Under the pieces are notes generated by a model. It was given only the letters and a program-made list of their open reading frames with translations, was not told where the DNA came from and searched no databases. The translations under genes were made by a program, and so were the position numbers. From the NCBI GenBank assembly GCA_034620365.1, contig JAQGEQ010000063.1:34512-98511 (forward strand): a DNA stretch of 64,000 nucleotides. Reading direction: 5' to 3'. Source of the stretch: Pegea sp. RAD2-039 (lineage: Eukaryota > Chordata > Thaliacea > Salpida > Salpidae). Shown here piece by piece: positions 45,626-57,325 of the stretch (within the stretch, counting starts at the first letter, position 1; every line of letters starts with the position of its first letter).

Positions 45626-47554
45626 GTCAAACAAAGTAACTAAAGAAAAATTTAAGTTTATTTAGAAGTTCTGAACCTTATGAATATCGATCATCAAATT
45701 CTAGTAAACTTTTGATCTCTATAAATGCTCTTTTAAAACATCAAGCTTGACCAGAGGTACCGCTGATTTGAAATCGCTTAACATCAGTAATTGGAAGGAT
45801 ATCGCAGCAGATCGCTCCGAAAAAACGTTTTTTACTCCGCAGTAAATGAAGAAAATCCAACATCAAAGAAAAGGATGAAACTCTTTTTTAACTTTTCTAT
45901 TTGTTTTTCACCTTACCGCTTTTCAACGCGATTTTCGATAAAAATTTAGATAAAATCTTCAAAATAATTTATATTTTTTCTGATTTATAATTTCTGAAGT
46001 GCAAATAAATTATCTTTAATTAATTTTACTTTTTACTGATATCATCGCAGTAAGCGTAAAATGTTTAATTTCGTAAATTGAATAAAACTGATATCAATAA
46101 AAAAGAAATAAAAAAGAATTTTTAAATTTTTAGATTTTATATTCAAGAAAATTTTGTTTTATGTAATTAATATTGTTTTTCTGTGCTAAAATTGAATGTA
46201 ACTAACTTTGTTCGAGATATTTTTATGTAAGTTTACAAAAATTTATGTTGTTAGTCACATATTGATCATAAATCGTTTCTAAAATTAGTGAAAAATTCTT
46301 TTCAAACAATTTAAACTTCAATTCTAATTTTATTCAAATAATGGTTGTTGTAAAAGTCGTGAAACTTACAGATAAATGCTTTAAATCTAAATATTATTAA
46401 ATAATTTATAGTAATCTATAAACTTAAAGGTGTTAAAACAGAAGAAACTATAGACTTGTTACATGACTCGCAGAAGATCTTATCTTTATGTAATGACTTA
46501 ACTAATGATTAAAATGATTTAATCAATAATTTTTTAACATTTTTTACTTTGTTAAGTGTAATGTTAAACTTTTGTTGATAATAAATTATCTTTAAATTTA
46601 ATTTTAACAAAAAATTTTTTTCAAAAATTCTCTAGTTGTATTTAATTTTAAAATTTTCTTCAAATTGAACTAAAATGTCTTTTTGTCAAAAATCCTCAAA
46701 TTGTTTGAGGTTCTAACTTGCTTTTTTATCGATTAATAGATTTTGGAAAAAAACAAAACAAAGTTTTTAAACGAATTTTCTACTAAATATTGATTTTAGA
46801 TTATTTCAGTTAATTTTAAAGATTAATGTGACTTTAAATAGATTGAACTTTATCTATGTAAGCTTCAACTTGACAATTAATTTACAAAATTAACTTTTCA
46901 CGAATAAAACTCACGAATAGAAAATATTTGAAAACAAACTACTTTTTTAATAAAGAGCATTTTGCACAAACAAGCAGATTATCTTACATAAGAAGTTGTT
47001 AGAATAATAGATAGTTGAATGAATTATTATCAGATTTAGAGTTCAACTCAGTAAAAAAAGCACCTAAGAAGTTGACAAACAGAAATGAGATAATAAGTTG
47101 TTTGATTGTTGGTAAAATTTTCTTATTTTAAAATGAGATTGAACTTAAAAATAAACGAGAGTTTGTTTTATCGACTTTTAACAAACGAGTTTTGATAAAA
47201 CGTTTTTTGAAGTACATTTAAATTAAGTTTAAGAGAAACACTTTTTAACACAACATGTTTTTAGTACGAAGCATTTTTTTTTGGAATCTTAATTTAGAAT
47301 TGAGGGAAATTTGAAAATGAATCTTCGAGCTTGTTCAGATTTGAAATATTTTTTCTACAATCGAATATTTGTACAAATCAAAAAGTAAACAATAAAATAG
47401 ATAATGAGGTGACGGTGAAAGCATGCAGAAAAATTAGAAAAGTTTTCAAATGTAAATAATACAATTTTCTAAAAGAACATTTTTATATAAAAACACGAAA
47501 ATTCCTTAACTTAGGGGACTAGTTGTCAAGAAATCGTTAAAAGCGATGTTAGTT
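45626..47554. other. AT-rich intergenic stretch
   Basis: No gene supported. A slightly GC-richer patch at about 45750-45930 has no frame I can defend. Confidence 0.45.
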
Positions 47555-47925
47555 TCCATGGAAACGATGCTTGGTTGGCAACAAGCAACCGTGGTTTCCA
47601 TGGAAACGGTGCTTGGTTGACAACAAACAACCGTGGTTGCCATGAAAACGATGCTTGGTTGGCAACAAGCAACCGTGGTTGCCATGGAAACGATGCTTGG
47701 TTGGCAACAAGCAACCGTGGTTGCCATGGAAACGATGCTTGGTTGGCAACAAGCAACCGTGGTTGCCATGGAAACGATGCTTGGTTGACAACAAGCAACC
47801 GTGGTTGCCATGGAAACGGTGCTTGGTTGACAACAAACAACCGTGGTTGCCATGAAAACTTTGTCTAGTTGACAACAAGCAATGTGGTTGCCATGGAAAC
47901 TTTGTCTGGTTGACAACAAGCAAAA
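47555..47925. repeat. 42-bp tandem array of X-box-like palindromes
   Basis: About 8-9 units, each with GGTTGCCATGGAAACG and TTGGCAACAAGCAACC. GTTGCCATGGAAAC differs by one base from the palindromic RFX X-box GTTGCCATGGCAAC, and GGCAAC and AGCAAC are perfect half-sites. The array lies 300-670 bp beyond the stop of DNAAF3. Frames open across it on both strands are repeat artefacts. Confidence 0.92.
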
Positions 47926-48071
47926 CTAGAAACTTATCAGATAAATGAAAGATGAAATATAAAAAAAATTGCTATTTAAGAGGTAAAAGTAGACCTAAAA
48001 GCTGATTGGAGCACCAAACTGAAAAATAGAAAAGAATCTTTATCAGAAAACATCACGTGTTAGGTGAGAGG

Positions 48072-48095
48072 CCTCTTCGAGAGGTGATGACGTCA
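48072..48095. promoter_or_regulatory. Stem-loop beside a TGACGTCA palindrome, 3' of DNAAF3
   Basis: CCTCT-TCG-AGAGG at 48072-48084 is a perfect 5-bp stem with a 3-nt loop, followed by TGACGTCA (ATF/CRE-like) at 48088-48095. It lies about 130 bp beyond the DNAAF3 stop, so it could be in the 3' UTR or between the gene and the X-box-like array. Role unknown. Confidence 0.3.
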
Positions 48096-48225
48096 CTACA
48101 AGTCTCACAACAATTGAAGGAAGATAAATAAGAAAGAATTATGACATCTAGTGGTATAAATGGTTTAATTGATAAATCTGCTGGTTGTTAAGGATGTTTC
48201 ACAGTGTAATCAATTTGAATGGTTG

Positions 48226-51200
48226 TCAGGGTTCGTTACTAACTAATAAGAATTTAGCATAGCAACCAGTTGTAGATGGTTGCTGAGTGGTTTCTGTTTG
48301 TTGAAGTGGTTCGAAGCCGACTTGAGCCGCCATCTCTGTGATCCGTTCTTCGAAGTTTTTGACTTTAACTTTACTAAGATCCAAAATATATCTGCAAAAG
48401 ATGAGGTTAGAAGATGAAGATCAGAGGATCAGGTGAAGATGAGGATCAGAAGAAGATCAAGATCAGATGAAGATCAGATGAAGATCAAGATCAGATGAAG
48501 ATGAGGATCAGATGAAGATAAGGATCAGGTGAAGATGAGGATCAGGTGAAGATGAGGATCAGATGAAGATGAGGATCAGGTGAAGATGAGGATCAGGTGA
48601 AGATGAGGATCAGGTGAAAATGAGGATCAGATGAAGATGAGGATCAGGTGAAGATGAGGATCAGATGAAGATGATGATCAGATGAAGATGAGGATCAGAT
48701 GAAGATGAGGATCAGGTGAAAATGAGGATCAGATGAAGATGAGGATCAGGTGAAGATGAGGATCAGAAGAAGATGAGGATCAGGTGAAGATGAGGATCAG
48801 ATGAAGATCAGAGGAAGATGAGGATCAGATGAAGATGAGGATCAGGTGAAGATGAGGATCAGGTGAAGATGAGGATCAGGTGAAGATGAGGATCAGGTGA
48901 AGATGAGGATCAGATGAAGATGATGATCAGATGAAGATGAGGATCAGGTGAAGATGAGGATCAAGTGAAGATGAGGATCAGGTGAAGATGAGGATCAGAT
49001 GAAGATGATGATCAGATGAAGATGAGGATCAGGTGAAGATGAGGATCAGGTGAAGATGAGGATCAGGTGAAGATGAGGATCAGGTGAAGATGAGGATCAG
49101 GTGAAGATGAGGTGAAGATGAGGTAAAGATGAGGATCAGATGAAGATGAAGATCAGATGAAGATGAGGATCAGATGAAGATGAGGATCAGATGAAGACTC
49201 ACTTGACTAATTCAACTGTAAGTGTTGCTTTTGGTGAAATAATTTCTTTGAGGTTAGGTTGAAGAGCAACAGCCATACTAGAAGATATGAAATTAAAAAA
49301 ATATCAACCAATCACAAGCAACCAATCACAAGCAACCAATCACAATCAACCAATCACAATCAACCAATCACAAGCAACCAATCACAAGCAACCAATCACA
49401 ATCAACCAATCACAACCAACCAATCACAATCAACCAATCACAAGCAACCAATCACAAGCAACCAATCACAAGCAACCAATCACAATTAACCAATCACAAT
49501 CAGCCAATCACAATCAACCAATCACAATCAACCAATCACAATCAACCAATCACAATCAACCAATCACAATTAACCAATCACAAGCAACCAATCACAAGCA
49601 ACCAATCACAATCAGCCAATCACAATCAACCAATCACAACCAACCAATCACAATCAACCAATCACAATCAGCCAATCACAATCAACCAATCACAATTAAC
49701 CAATCACAAGCAACCAATCACAAGCAACCAATCACAATTAACCAATCACAATCAACCAATCACAATCAACCAATCACAATCAACCAATCACAATCAACCA
49801 ATCACAATCAACCAATCACAAGCAACCAATCACAATCAACCAATCACAAGCAACCAATCACAAGCAACCAATCACAATCAACCAATCACAATCAACCAAT
49901 CACAATCAACCAATCACAAGCAACCAATCACAATCAACCAATCACAACCAACCAATCACAATCAACCAATCACAACCAACCAATCACAAGCAACCAATCA
50001 CAAGCAACCAATCACAAGCAACCAATCACAATCAACCAATCACAAGCAACCAATCACAATCAACCAATCACAACCAACCAATCACAATCAACCAATCACA
50101 ATCAACCAATCACAAGCAACCAATCACAATCAACCAATCACAAGCAACCAATCACAACCAACCAATCACAAGCAACCAATCACAAGCAACCAATCACAAG
50201 CAACCAATCACAAGCAACCAATCACAATCAACCAATCACAACCAACCAATCACAATCAACCAATCACAATCAACCAATCACAATCAACCAATCACAAGCA
50301 ACCAATCACAATCAACCAATCACAATCAACCAATCACAAGCAACCAATCACAATCAATCAATCACAATCAACCAATCACAATCAACCAATCACAAGCAAC
50401 CAATCACAATCAACCAATCACAACCAACCAATCACAATCAACCAATCACAACCAACCAATCACAAGCAACCAATCACAAGCAACCAATCACAAGCAACCA
50501 ATCACAATCAACCAATCACAAGCAACCAATCACAATCAACCAATCACAACCAACCAATCACAATCAACCAATCACAATCAACCAATCACAAGCAACCAAT
50601 CACAATCAACCAATCACAACCAACCAATCACAATCAACCAATCACAACCAACCAATCACAAGCAACCAATCACAAGCAACCAATCACAAGCAACCAATCA
50701 CAATCAACCAATCACAAGCAACCAATCACAATCAACCAATCACAACCAACCAATCACAATCAACCAATCACAATCAACCAATCACAACCAACCAATCACA
50801 ATCAACCAATCACAACCAACCAATCACAAGCAACCAATCACAAGCAACCAATCACAAGCAACCAATCACAATCAACCAATCACAAGCAACCAATCACAAG
50901 CAACCAATCACAATCAACCAATCACAAGCAACCAATCACAATCAACCAATCACAACCAACCAATCACAATCAACCAATCACAACCAATCACAATCAACCA
51001 ATCACCTTGCAGATACAAAGACATGATTGAAGAAGTTTTTAAATCTGCTTCTTTCATGAAGTTGTCCAAATGAACTTCCAGGTAAGAAATGAACGCAGAC
51101 TTCTTCACAGGGGATCGGCGCTATGATTGGACGAAAGAATTTCAATTTCAACCAATCACAGACGAGATATACAAACCATAAAACTCTCTACTTCCAGCTT

Positions 51201-52763
51201 TTTTAACAAACTCTTCATCGTGATCTTTATCATCAACTTCCATTCTTTTTACATCTTCTTCATCTTCTGATGACCCTTTATAAGGTAGTTGAGTTGCTAG
51301 CTCATAAAACATCGACATCAGATTATGTGAAGTGATACTTGTAGCTGACTAGAACGTTTCTGATTGGTTAATTCGAATCGTCGAGTCTTACTAACATGAA
51401 TCGGTTTCCCGTTGGCAGTTTTTAGAACTTCTTTATCATCTGACTCGACGCCAAAAGCGATATATGGACCAGTAACCATATCACCATAGTAACCACGGTA
51501 ACTAACGCGTTCACCATTATGCTGTAAATATCAATAAATGGAAGTTTTTGTTGTTTCAAAACAACTAGCAAATCAAATGCAGACTTTGAAACTTGTGCAA
51601 ATAACAACCAACCGATTTAATAGTGACATCTGTGGCTAATGTCTTGTTGATTTGATCATATACTCCCTCTCTTGTTTCAAATGATATTCCCTTTTCTCTC
51701 CATCGAAGGTATTCGGGTTTAGTAATCATGGTTGCCTGTGAAGAGCCACAATAACATGTTTGTTTCTAGCGGTTGTTGTCGACAAAACAATTGGATGAAA
51801 AAAAAGCTTTTTGTGGTTGGTAGTAATGAGCATGACGTAGACAAACGCGAATAGAGGGCAGACAAAACAAATATTTTTCGCGTTGAAAACGCGATGAAGT
51901 GTAACGCGGTTACAAACCCCATTTTCATGAAGTTTCATCATTAAATCCCAATCAAAAGAACCGTTTCTACAATCATAACGACGAGCTAGATATTTCCGAA
52001 GTCGATTATCCCATAAATTCAAGATGTTGAAGTTATCTGGGGTCCTTGTCCGCCAGAATTTGAACAAATTTTCTAAATTATCGCGTTCTTTGAACTGTAA
52101 AGGTCACGTGGTTATTTAAAAAAGCTTCTAGAAGCTTCTAACTAACTTTTAATTGGGACAGGTTTATGGTTGGCATGCGTTCGTCAGCATAATCTAAATC
52201 CGTGATCATTTCAATAAACAAATTGGATTTTTCTTCTAAATATTTCATGGTGTTGTTTCGAATTAGGGTATTTCCGTATAATTCCATAAATAAATCAACT
52301 TTTTCTATTAATTAAAAATCAGTAATTTGGGTTTTTTTTCGATTTTTTTAGTTACCTTGTAATCCAATTTTTTTAGGAGGTTCTAACGCGAGAGTTAGAA
52401 GAAGAAGATGACGTCCGATTAGCTCAAAGTTGTTCTCGACAACGTAAATCTGCGAAGAGGTTGTTTTTTGCGAAAATATGCAAATTAGGGTAATTACTGA
52501 CGTGTATTTTTCGTTTTTTGTGTCTTGATCTCTGAGCCATAGTCTTGAGGATATGACGACAGTCTCCAGCTCCTATCATAAGGATGTTGATGACATCTTC
52601 TTCTTCTTCGGATACATCCTTAGAATGTTGTGAGATGATATCTGAGAAGTTTTAATGAAATACTGAAATATGATTGGACGAAATTACCGTTTTGAAAGTC
52701 AAGGGCGGGACTAAACCCCCACAAAGTCGCGCTGCCCCACCCGTCGCAATTCGGAGTAGACAT
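48226..52763 (-). CDS. DNAAF3: DNAAF3 homologue (axonemal dynein assembly factor)
   Basis: DNAAF3 (PF22 in algae) acts in the cytoplasm to preassemble axonemal dynein arms, so the organism makes motile cilia. First exon 52688-52763 encodes MSTPNCDGWGSATLWGFSPA (human: GSVSWWGLSPALD). Later exons carry INILMIGAGDCRHILKTMAQ, YVVENNFELIGRHLLLLTLA, KKIGLQ, NILNLWDNRLRKYLARRYD and SFDWDLMMKLHENG, all matching the family. Downstream exons include 51006-51120 (CEEVCVHFLPGSSFGQLHER), 49203-49277 (ALQPNLKEIISPKATLTVEL) and 48226-48391 (YILDLSKVKVKNFEERITEM to the stop). Introns at 51121-51191 (71 nt) and about 51 nt upstream are tiny, whereas 48392-49202 and 49278-51005 are filled with tandem repeats. 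An AG (acgtgatcag) lies 8 nt before the ATG. Confidence 0.93.
48411..49196. repeat. 17-bp tandem array filling the last DNAAF3 intron
   Basis: About 45 units of gatgaggatcaggtgaa with variants. The intron is 48392-49202 (811 bp). On the gene strand the donor gtgagt is followed at once by cttcatctgatcctc, which is repeat sequence, and the array ends in the acceptor region cctcatcttttgcag. Same unit as at 1-290. Confidence 0.95.
49305..51004. repeat. 14-bp CCAAT-box array filling a DNAAF3 intron (about 120 copies)
   Basis: Units of aaccaatcacaatc with variants caagc, caacc and caatt. The intron is 49278-51005 (1728 bp). On the gene strand the donor itself is repeat-like: gtgattggttgatt equals one unit. 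Each copy carries AACCAATCAC, a 9/10 match to the NF-Y motif. The 579-codon open frame on the plus strand arises because 14-bp units give a 42-bp reading cycle with no stop, and it lies inside an intron of a real gene on the other strand. Confidence 0.96.
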
Positions 52764-52937
52764 AAGTACGTCTGATCACGTAGTTGAGAGATTTGATGGT
52801 GATGTTAAAAAAGCAAAAATATTTACATAAATACAAAAGCAATTAAAATGTTCTAGAAAATGAACTGTTGAATGAAATATGAATTATTTTGACTCGTTAC
52901 TTTCATAGAGTCAACATCACGTGACATTTAATAATCA
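52764..52937. promoter_or_regulatory. Probable DNAAF3 promoter region
   Basis: Between the DNAAF3 start and a retrotransposon fragment. It contains two CACGTG/CACGTA-like E-box cores (near 52776 and 52918) but no clear X-box. Assigned by position only. Confidence 0.25.
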
Positions 52938-53185
52938 AATAATTTATTTATTTCAATAAATGCGAAGGAGGGCGCTTGAAGAGAGCACCTCTCGCTAACA
53001 CACATTCTCACAAATAACATCTATTTAGCCAAAAATATAGAAAGCAAAAGATGTAACACATGGTGTTTCGATATCACTCAAAGCATATAACAGTGAACAA
53101 TTACATGGAATGTTAATAATATAAAAAATCACAGTTTAGAAATGATAATTGTTGGTAATATTAAAACGGTTCAACTTCTGGTAAA
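52938..53185 (-). mobile_element. 5'-truncated LINE fragment (3' end only)
   Basis: Matches the 3' end of the element at 57168-57390: aaggaggg, gagcacctctcgctaacaca, cattctcacaaat, tcacagtttagaaatg. The orientation is the same, with atttatttattt tail sequence on its left. Truncation at the 5' end is typical for target-primed reverse transcription. The sequence has diverged internally. Confidence 0.8.
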
Positions 53186-56009
53186 AAATCAAAAATATTA
53201 AATCAAGTCTTTTGCTTTTGAGATTTTTGCAAAGGGGTAAGCAACCAGTTACTTGAAACACGATTTCATGTGATAACAACAAAAATGTAAAAAATAAAAA
53301 TAGTTTAGAAATGACCAACTTATGATAGAAGGAATGATGTTAGTAAGATTGTTGTGATCAAAAACTACTTGGAAAGTAATAAGCTTACTGAAAATTGACT
53401 TTAAATAATTGCTAATTATGGTTAGAAATCAATTTATAATTTACTTAGGAATCAAATAAAAGGTTTTATAAAAAGATTAATTGAAAAATTAAATTAAAAA
53501 AACATAAAAAATTAACTTGTCAAGCTGCTAAATTATCACTTAACATTAAGATTATTTATCAGTTTTTAGTAAAAAACAAATCAAATAAAACATCTGACCT
53601 TTCTCTAATATTCTTAACAAATATTTGTGACCTAGATAAAAAAAATTAAGTAAACAAAAGTAGAGAACTGAAAATAAAGTTATAAGGTGAATTACTTCTG
53701 TGGGTTCAATGACAAAAAAATCAATAAAATTTCTTGAATGAAGCAATTTTAAAGATGTTAAAGTTAAAGAAACATGTAAAAAAAATCAATATTTTTAAAT
53801 AAAAAAAAGATTTACTGAAATTTACATAAATGAATTATTCAATCAAGAAAATAAAATTTATAAAAGTTTATAGATTCAATTTTAAAAACTTTTTTATTGT
53901 TGTTGAATTTGGTATAAAAAAATTCATTTTCAAATTTCATGGTTTGAAAACAAGTTAAAAAAAAACATTTTTTTCTTCAGGTAAATTTTGATAATAACAT
54001 GAATAATCTCTTAAAAAATCGATTTAATTTAATCGAGCAACAATAAATAATTTTAAGAAAATGAACAAACAAAAAAACACCTCAATAAATACAAAATGTT
54101 TCATGAATTTGTATTTTTAAAATGTTCTAATTTCAGAACTTATATTTTCAATCACATGTTGCAAAATAAATTGGAAAAAACAACTATAAGAAGCTTTCAA
54201 GCACAAAAAGAGATAATATAGCATAAAATTGAGGTGAAACGAGTTTAATAAGTTGAAAACACATATAATGACAGAAAAAAAGTGAAAAATATTTTATGTG
54301 TCATTAGAGGTTTTGTTTTTCGAGTAAATTTATGAAAACTATAAATAAAAAAAAATCGATACAAAAGTTAAAGGTTAGAGAGTTTCACCATTTATGTAAG
54401 TTTGTTTATTTTTAAAATATTACCAAAAATAGATTAAAAATAATTTTGAAAATAAAAACACGGTCACTAATAGAAAAAAAAATAATTTGTTGTTTTTATA
54501 AGTGATTTGAAAAGGTCAATACTAAAATAATTCTACATATATTCTTATTTCTAATCATAATATCTCATAATAGTATTTTAAAAATCAAACAAAACATCCT
54601 TAATTAATTATATTTATGTATATATGATATTATATTATAATATTTAGTTATAAGAAATACAAGTAGTTTTTATTATTTTAATAATTTATCTGAATATCAT
54701 TATTTAAATAAAAAAAGAAATATTTTTATTCTAAAATCAAACAGAATAGATAAAAGAACAAAGTACAGTAGTTAATGATGTATATTACATCAATTTAAAA
54801 GTAATTAAATTCACTAATTAGAAAAGTAAAAGTATATTATTTAATTTTATGGTGTCTATATAAACAATAAGATACAAGAACAATATTTCAAACAAATATT
54901 CCTACAAAATTTTTGTTAAATCAAAGCTAATTATGGAAACAGAAAAATTATGCTGCATCATTATAAAGATATTTATAAATCAAAAAAACTTTTTAAAATA
55001 TGAGAAAATAATTAATAAATTTGCAAATATATTTAGTCATAATACTTTCACAGCTCTAAAAATAGGATTTTTATGATTAAGAAATGATTTATAATAAAAC
55101 TATTCATATTTTTAAATAAAAACAATTAAATAAATTGTAATTTTTATTCCAAATGACTTCATATACATATACAAAAGACTAAAAATAAAATTTAAATCTA
55201 AATCAACTGAAAATTGATTTAATAAAGAAAATTATAAAATGTAAATAACAAAAATATCACATTGAAACATAAACAATTATATTTAAATATGTAAAAATGT
55301 AAATAAATAATAAAAGTGGTTAATAATTTATTTCTTTTTTTTTATTATACTTAAAATACATTTATTTATTATTTTTTATCAAAAATAAACACAAGAAAAA
55401 ATTTACAACAAAAACAAACAAAATACTTCAAATAATTTGAACAAAAAAAATAAAATTACAAACAAATAAATAATAAAAAATTCCATGAATCCAAGAAAAC
55501 ATAAAATAATTATTAATCAACAGAAATAGAAGTTTTAAAACACATAACAGATGAAAATGTGAAGTTTAAAAATTCAAAAAAACCATTACTTGAAAAAATA
55601 CCACAACAAACCGTAACTTTAGAGAATAGAATATATCAGTATCTATATACTTCAACAAATACTGTTAAAATGCCCGCAAAATGCTAAAGCAACTATTTTG
55701 GTAGTAATCGTTGCAAGGCGTTGCCAACGTAAAAAATAATAATTCTTTTATTTGAAGTAATAAAAATGTTTAATTACAAACAGTTTGTTAAATTAAAAAT
55801 TTGATATTTATTTTAATGATTTTTTAGCGTGAATTTTGGGAAGTTAAACTTTTTATGTTTTATTTGATTAGTTTTATTGTTTAGGTGATTTGTTTAGAAG
55901 CTTATCTGGCGATGAGATAGTGATTAAGTTTATATCTGGTTTTAAAGATCTCTTCATCATCTAGATCTCTATTTTTTCACCTACCTCTGAGATTAATCAT
56001 CTTTTCCAA

Positions 56010-56150
56010 ATGTATCTCCCAAAAGGTGACCCTTTGATTCCTGATGAAGAACAAAGACTAAAAAAGCAATTACCACACCTGCCTATCAAGCAGGTGGTCC
56101 AGGACAATCTAAGATGGGCAAATATTAATGGCAAGATAAATTCTATATAA
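56010..56150 (+). CDS. Possible 46-aa protein, unrecognised
   Basis: The frame MYLPKGDPLIPDEEQRLKK ... QVVQDNLRWANINGK has a composition unlike the surrounding AT-rich DNA and looks like real protein. A pyrimidine-rich acceptor-like tract (tcacctacctctgag) ends 18 nt before the ATG, as for the real genes here. It may be an isolated exon, a short gene or a decayed gene. The opposite strand is also open (81 codons), but its translation reads as a shadow. I do not recognise a family. Confidence 0.3.
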   Translation: MYLPKGDPLIPDEEQRLKKQLPHLPIKQVVQDNLRWANINGKINSI

Positions 56151-56171
56151 AAACCCGGGTAAAAGGGCCCT
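56147..56171 (-). repeat. Dispersed 25-bp element with ACCCGGGT core (copy 2)
   Basis: Minus strand reads AGGGCCCTTTTACCCGGGT then TTTTAT. It is near-identical to 5766-5790 and overlaps the stop of the 46-codon frame. Confidence 0.5.
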
Positions 56172-56389
56172 GTTAGTCTGATAAGAGCGATAAAATCTAC
56201 TATCAGTTGATTTTGATGTCTCAAGTCACTGATGCAGATCATTCAACTGAAGATTCAAAGAGTTTATTTTTGACTATAATCAAATAAAATGCAAGAAGTA
56301 TGAAACCTTAAAACACCTTAAAAGTTCGCGATGTTGGCCGACGATAACATTAATAGTCATAGTTCCTATTTACTTACAGGTGGTTTACC

Positions 56390-56403
56390 GTTGACATGGA
56401 AAC
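56390..56403. promoter_or_regulatory. Solitary X-box-like motif GTTGACATGGAAAC
   Basis: One base different from the repeated GTTGCCATGGAAAC at 47555-47925 and two from the RFX palindrome. No gene is clearly associated. Confidence 0.2.
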
Positions 56404-57325
56404 GACATCAGCACCTAGCAGCAAAAATAAATTTTAATAATTCAAACTATCAGATATATTCGTGTTAGTTAATATATAAATAACAAATAATTTTAAGTTA
56501 AGAAAATACAATAACCGAAAAAAACTAAGCTTTTTCTTGAAATATTAGTAACTGTAAAATATCTGGCATATTTTAAGATACAGTTTCTAGTATATGTAGT
56601 TATATATGTAGATTGCTATGGGTTAGCAGATGTGGTTAGAAAATATTTTATTGTCAACTACTATATCCAACAAAAATCAACTAACTTTTTACAAAAGATT
56701 TCAGTTGGATAAAAGTTAAATGAACTTCTATTAATGAAATTGCTTTAATTTTTAACCATAATATGATAAACTAATTTCATAACCTGAATTGTTTTACTTG
56801 TACATCTACAATTTTGTAACCTTATTGAATAATTTACAGTATTTTTCTATTAAACTGAATAATTTCAAAACTTTTTAAAAGTTTTAACATCATTTAATTG
56901 TAAAATAAAATGATCGATTTATACAAAACCAGTTAAAACTTGCTTTAGAACTAACTTAATCGGGTTTAATTATTTCCGCTAAGTGGCGCTAAAGTTTATA
57001 AAATTGTATCAGCTATTATCAGATTAAACCTCGAAAAGAAACTCATTTATAAAGATATTATTCAGTTAGAATAATCACTTTTTATAGTAAATAATTAAAT
57101 CGTTTATCTTATAAGTTTAATTAGTAGATTAATTAAATACAAGATGACACTTGAGTTTTGAAATTTATTTATTTATTTATTACAATAAATGTGAAGGAGG
57201 GTGCCTAAAAAGAGCACCTCTCGCTAACACACATTCTCACAAATTAGATCTATTTGACGTGTAAACGAAAAAGCATATGACAATGAAGAACTGCACAGAA
57301 TCATAGTATTGTAAAAGAGAAAAAT

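Larger units (their letters stand above)
53186..57167. other. AT-rich stretch with few features
   Basis: Mostly AT-rich non-coding DNA. Noted within it: a coding-like 46-codon frame (56010-56150), the second copy of the 25-bp ACCCGGGT element, a single X-box-like site (56390-56403) and a CTCF-like near match CCGCTAAGTGGCGC at 56976-56989. Confidence 0.5.

Noticed and set aside
47506-47923. Four overlapping frames on both strands across the X-box-like array
   Set aside because: A 42-bp unit (multiple of three) leaves several frames open at once; no family resemblance.
49287-51026. 579-codon open frame of Asn/Gln/Ser/Thr/His repeats on the plus strand
   Set aside because: It is the 14-bp CCAAT array read in frame; a 42-bp cycle without a stop stays open by arithmetic. 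The stretch is an intron of DNAAF3 on the other strand, with clear splice signals.
55640-55735. Short frame ending ILVVIVARRCQRKK on the plus strand
   Set aside because: Too short, no plausible start or splice context; the similarity to protein is impressionistic.
55885-55938. Possible upstream exon (GDLFRSLSGDEIV) for the 46-codon frame at 56010
   Set aside because: Joining through the visible donor and acceptor puts an in-frame stop at the junction, so the two do not form one reading frame.
56370-56425. Ankyrin-like peptide LLLGADVVSMSTVNHL on the minus strand
   Set aside because: A single short match to a common repeat motif with stops on both sides; not enough to call a gene.
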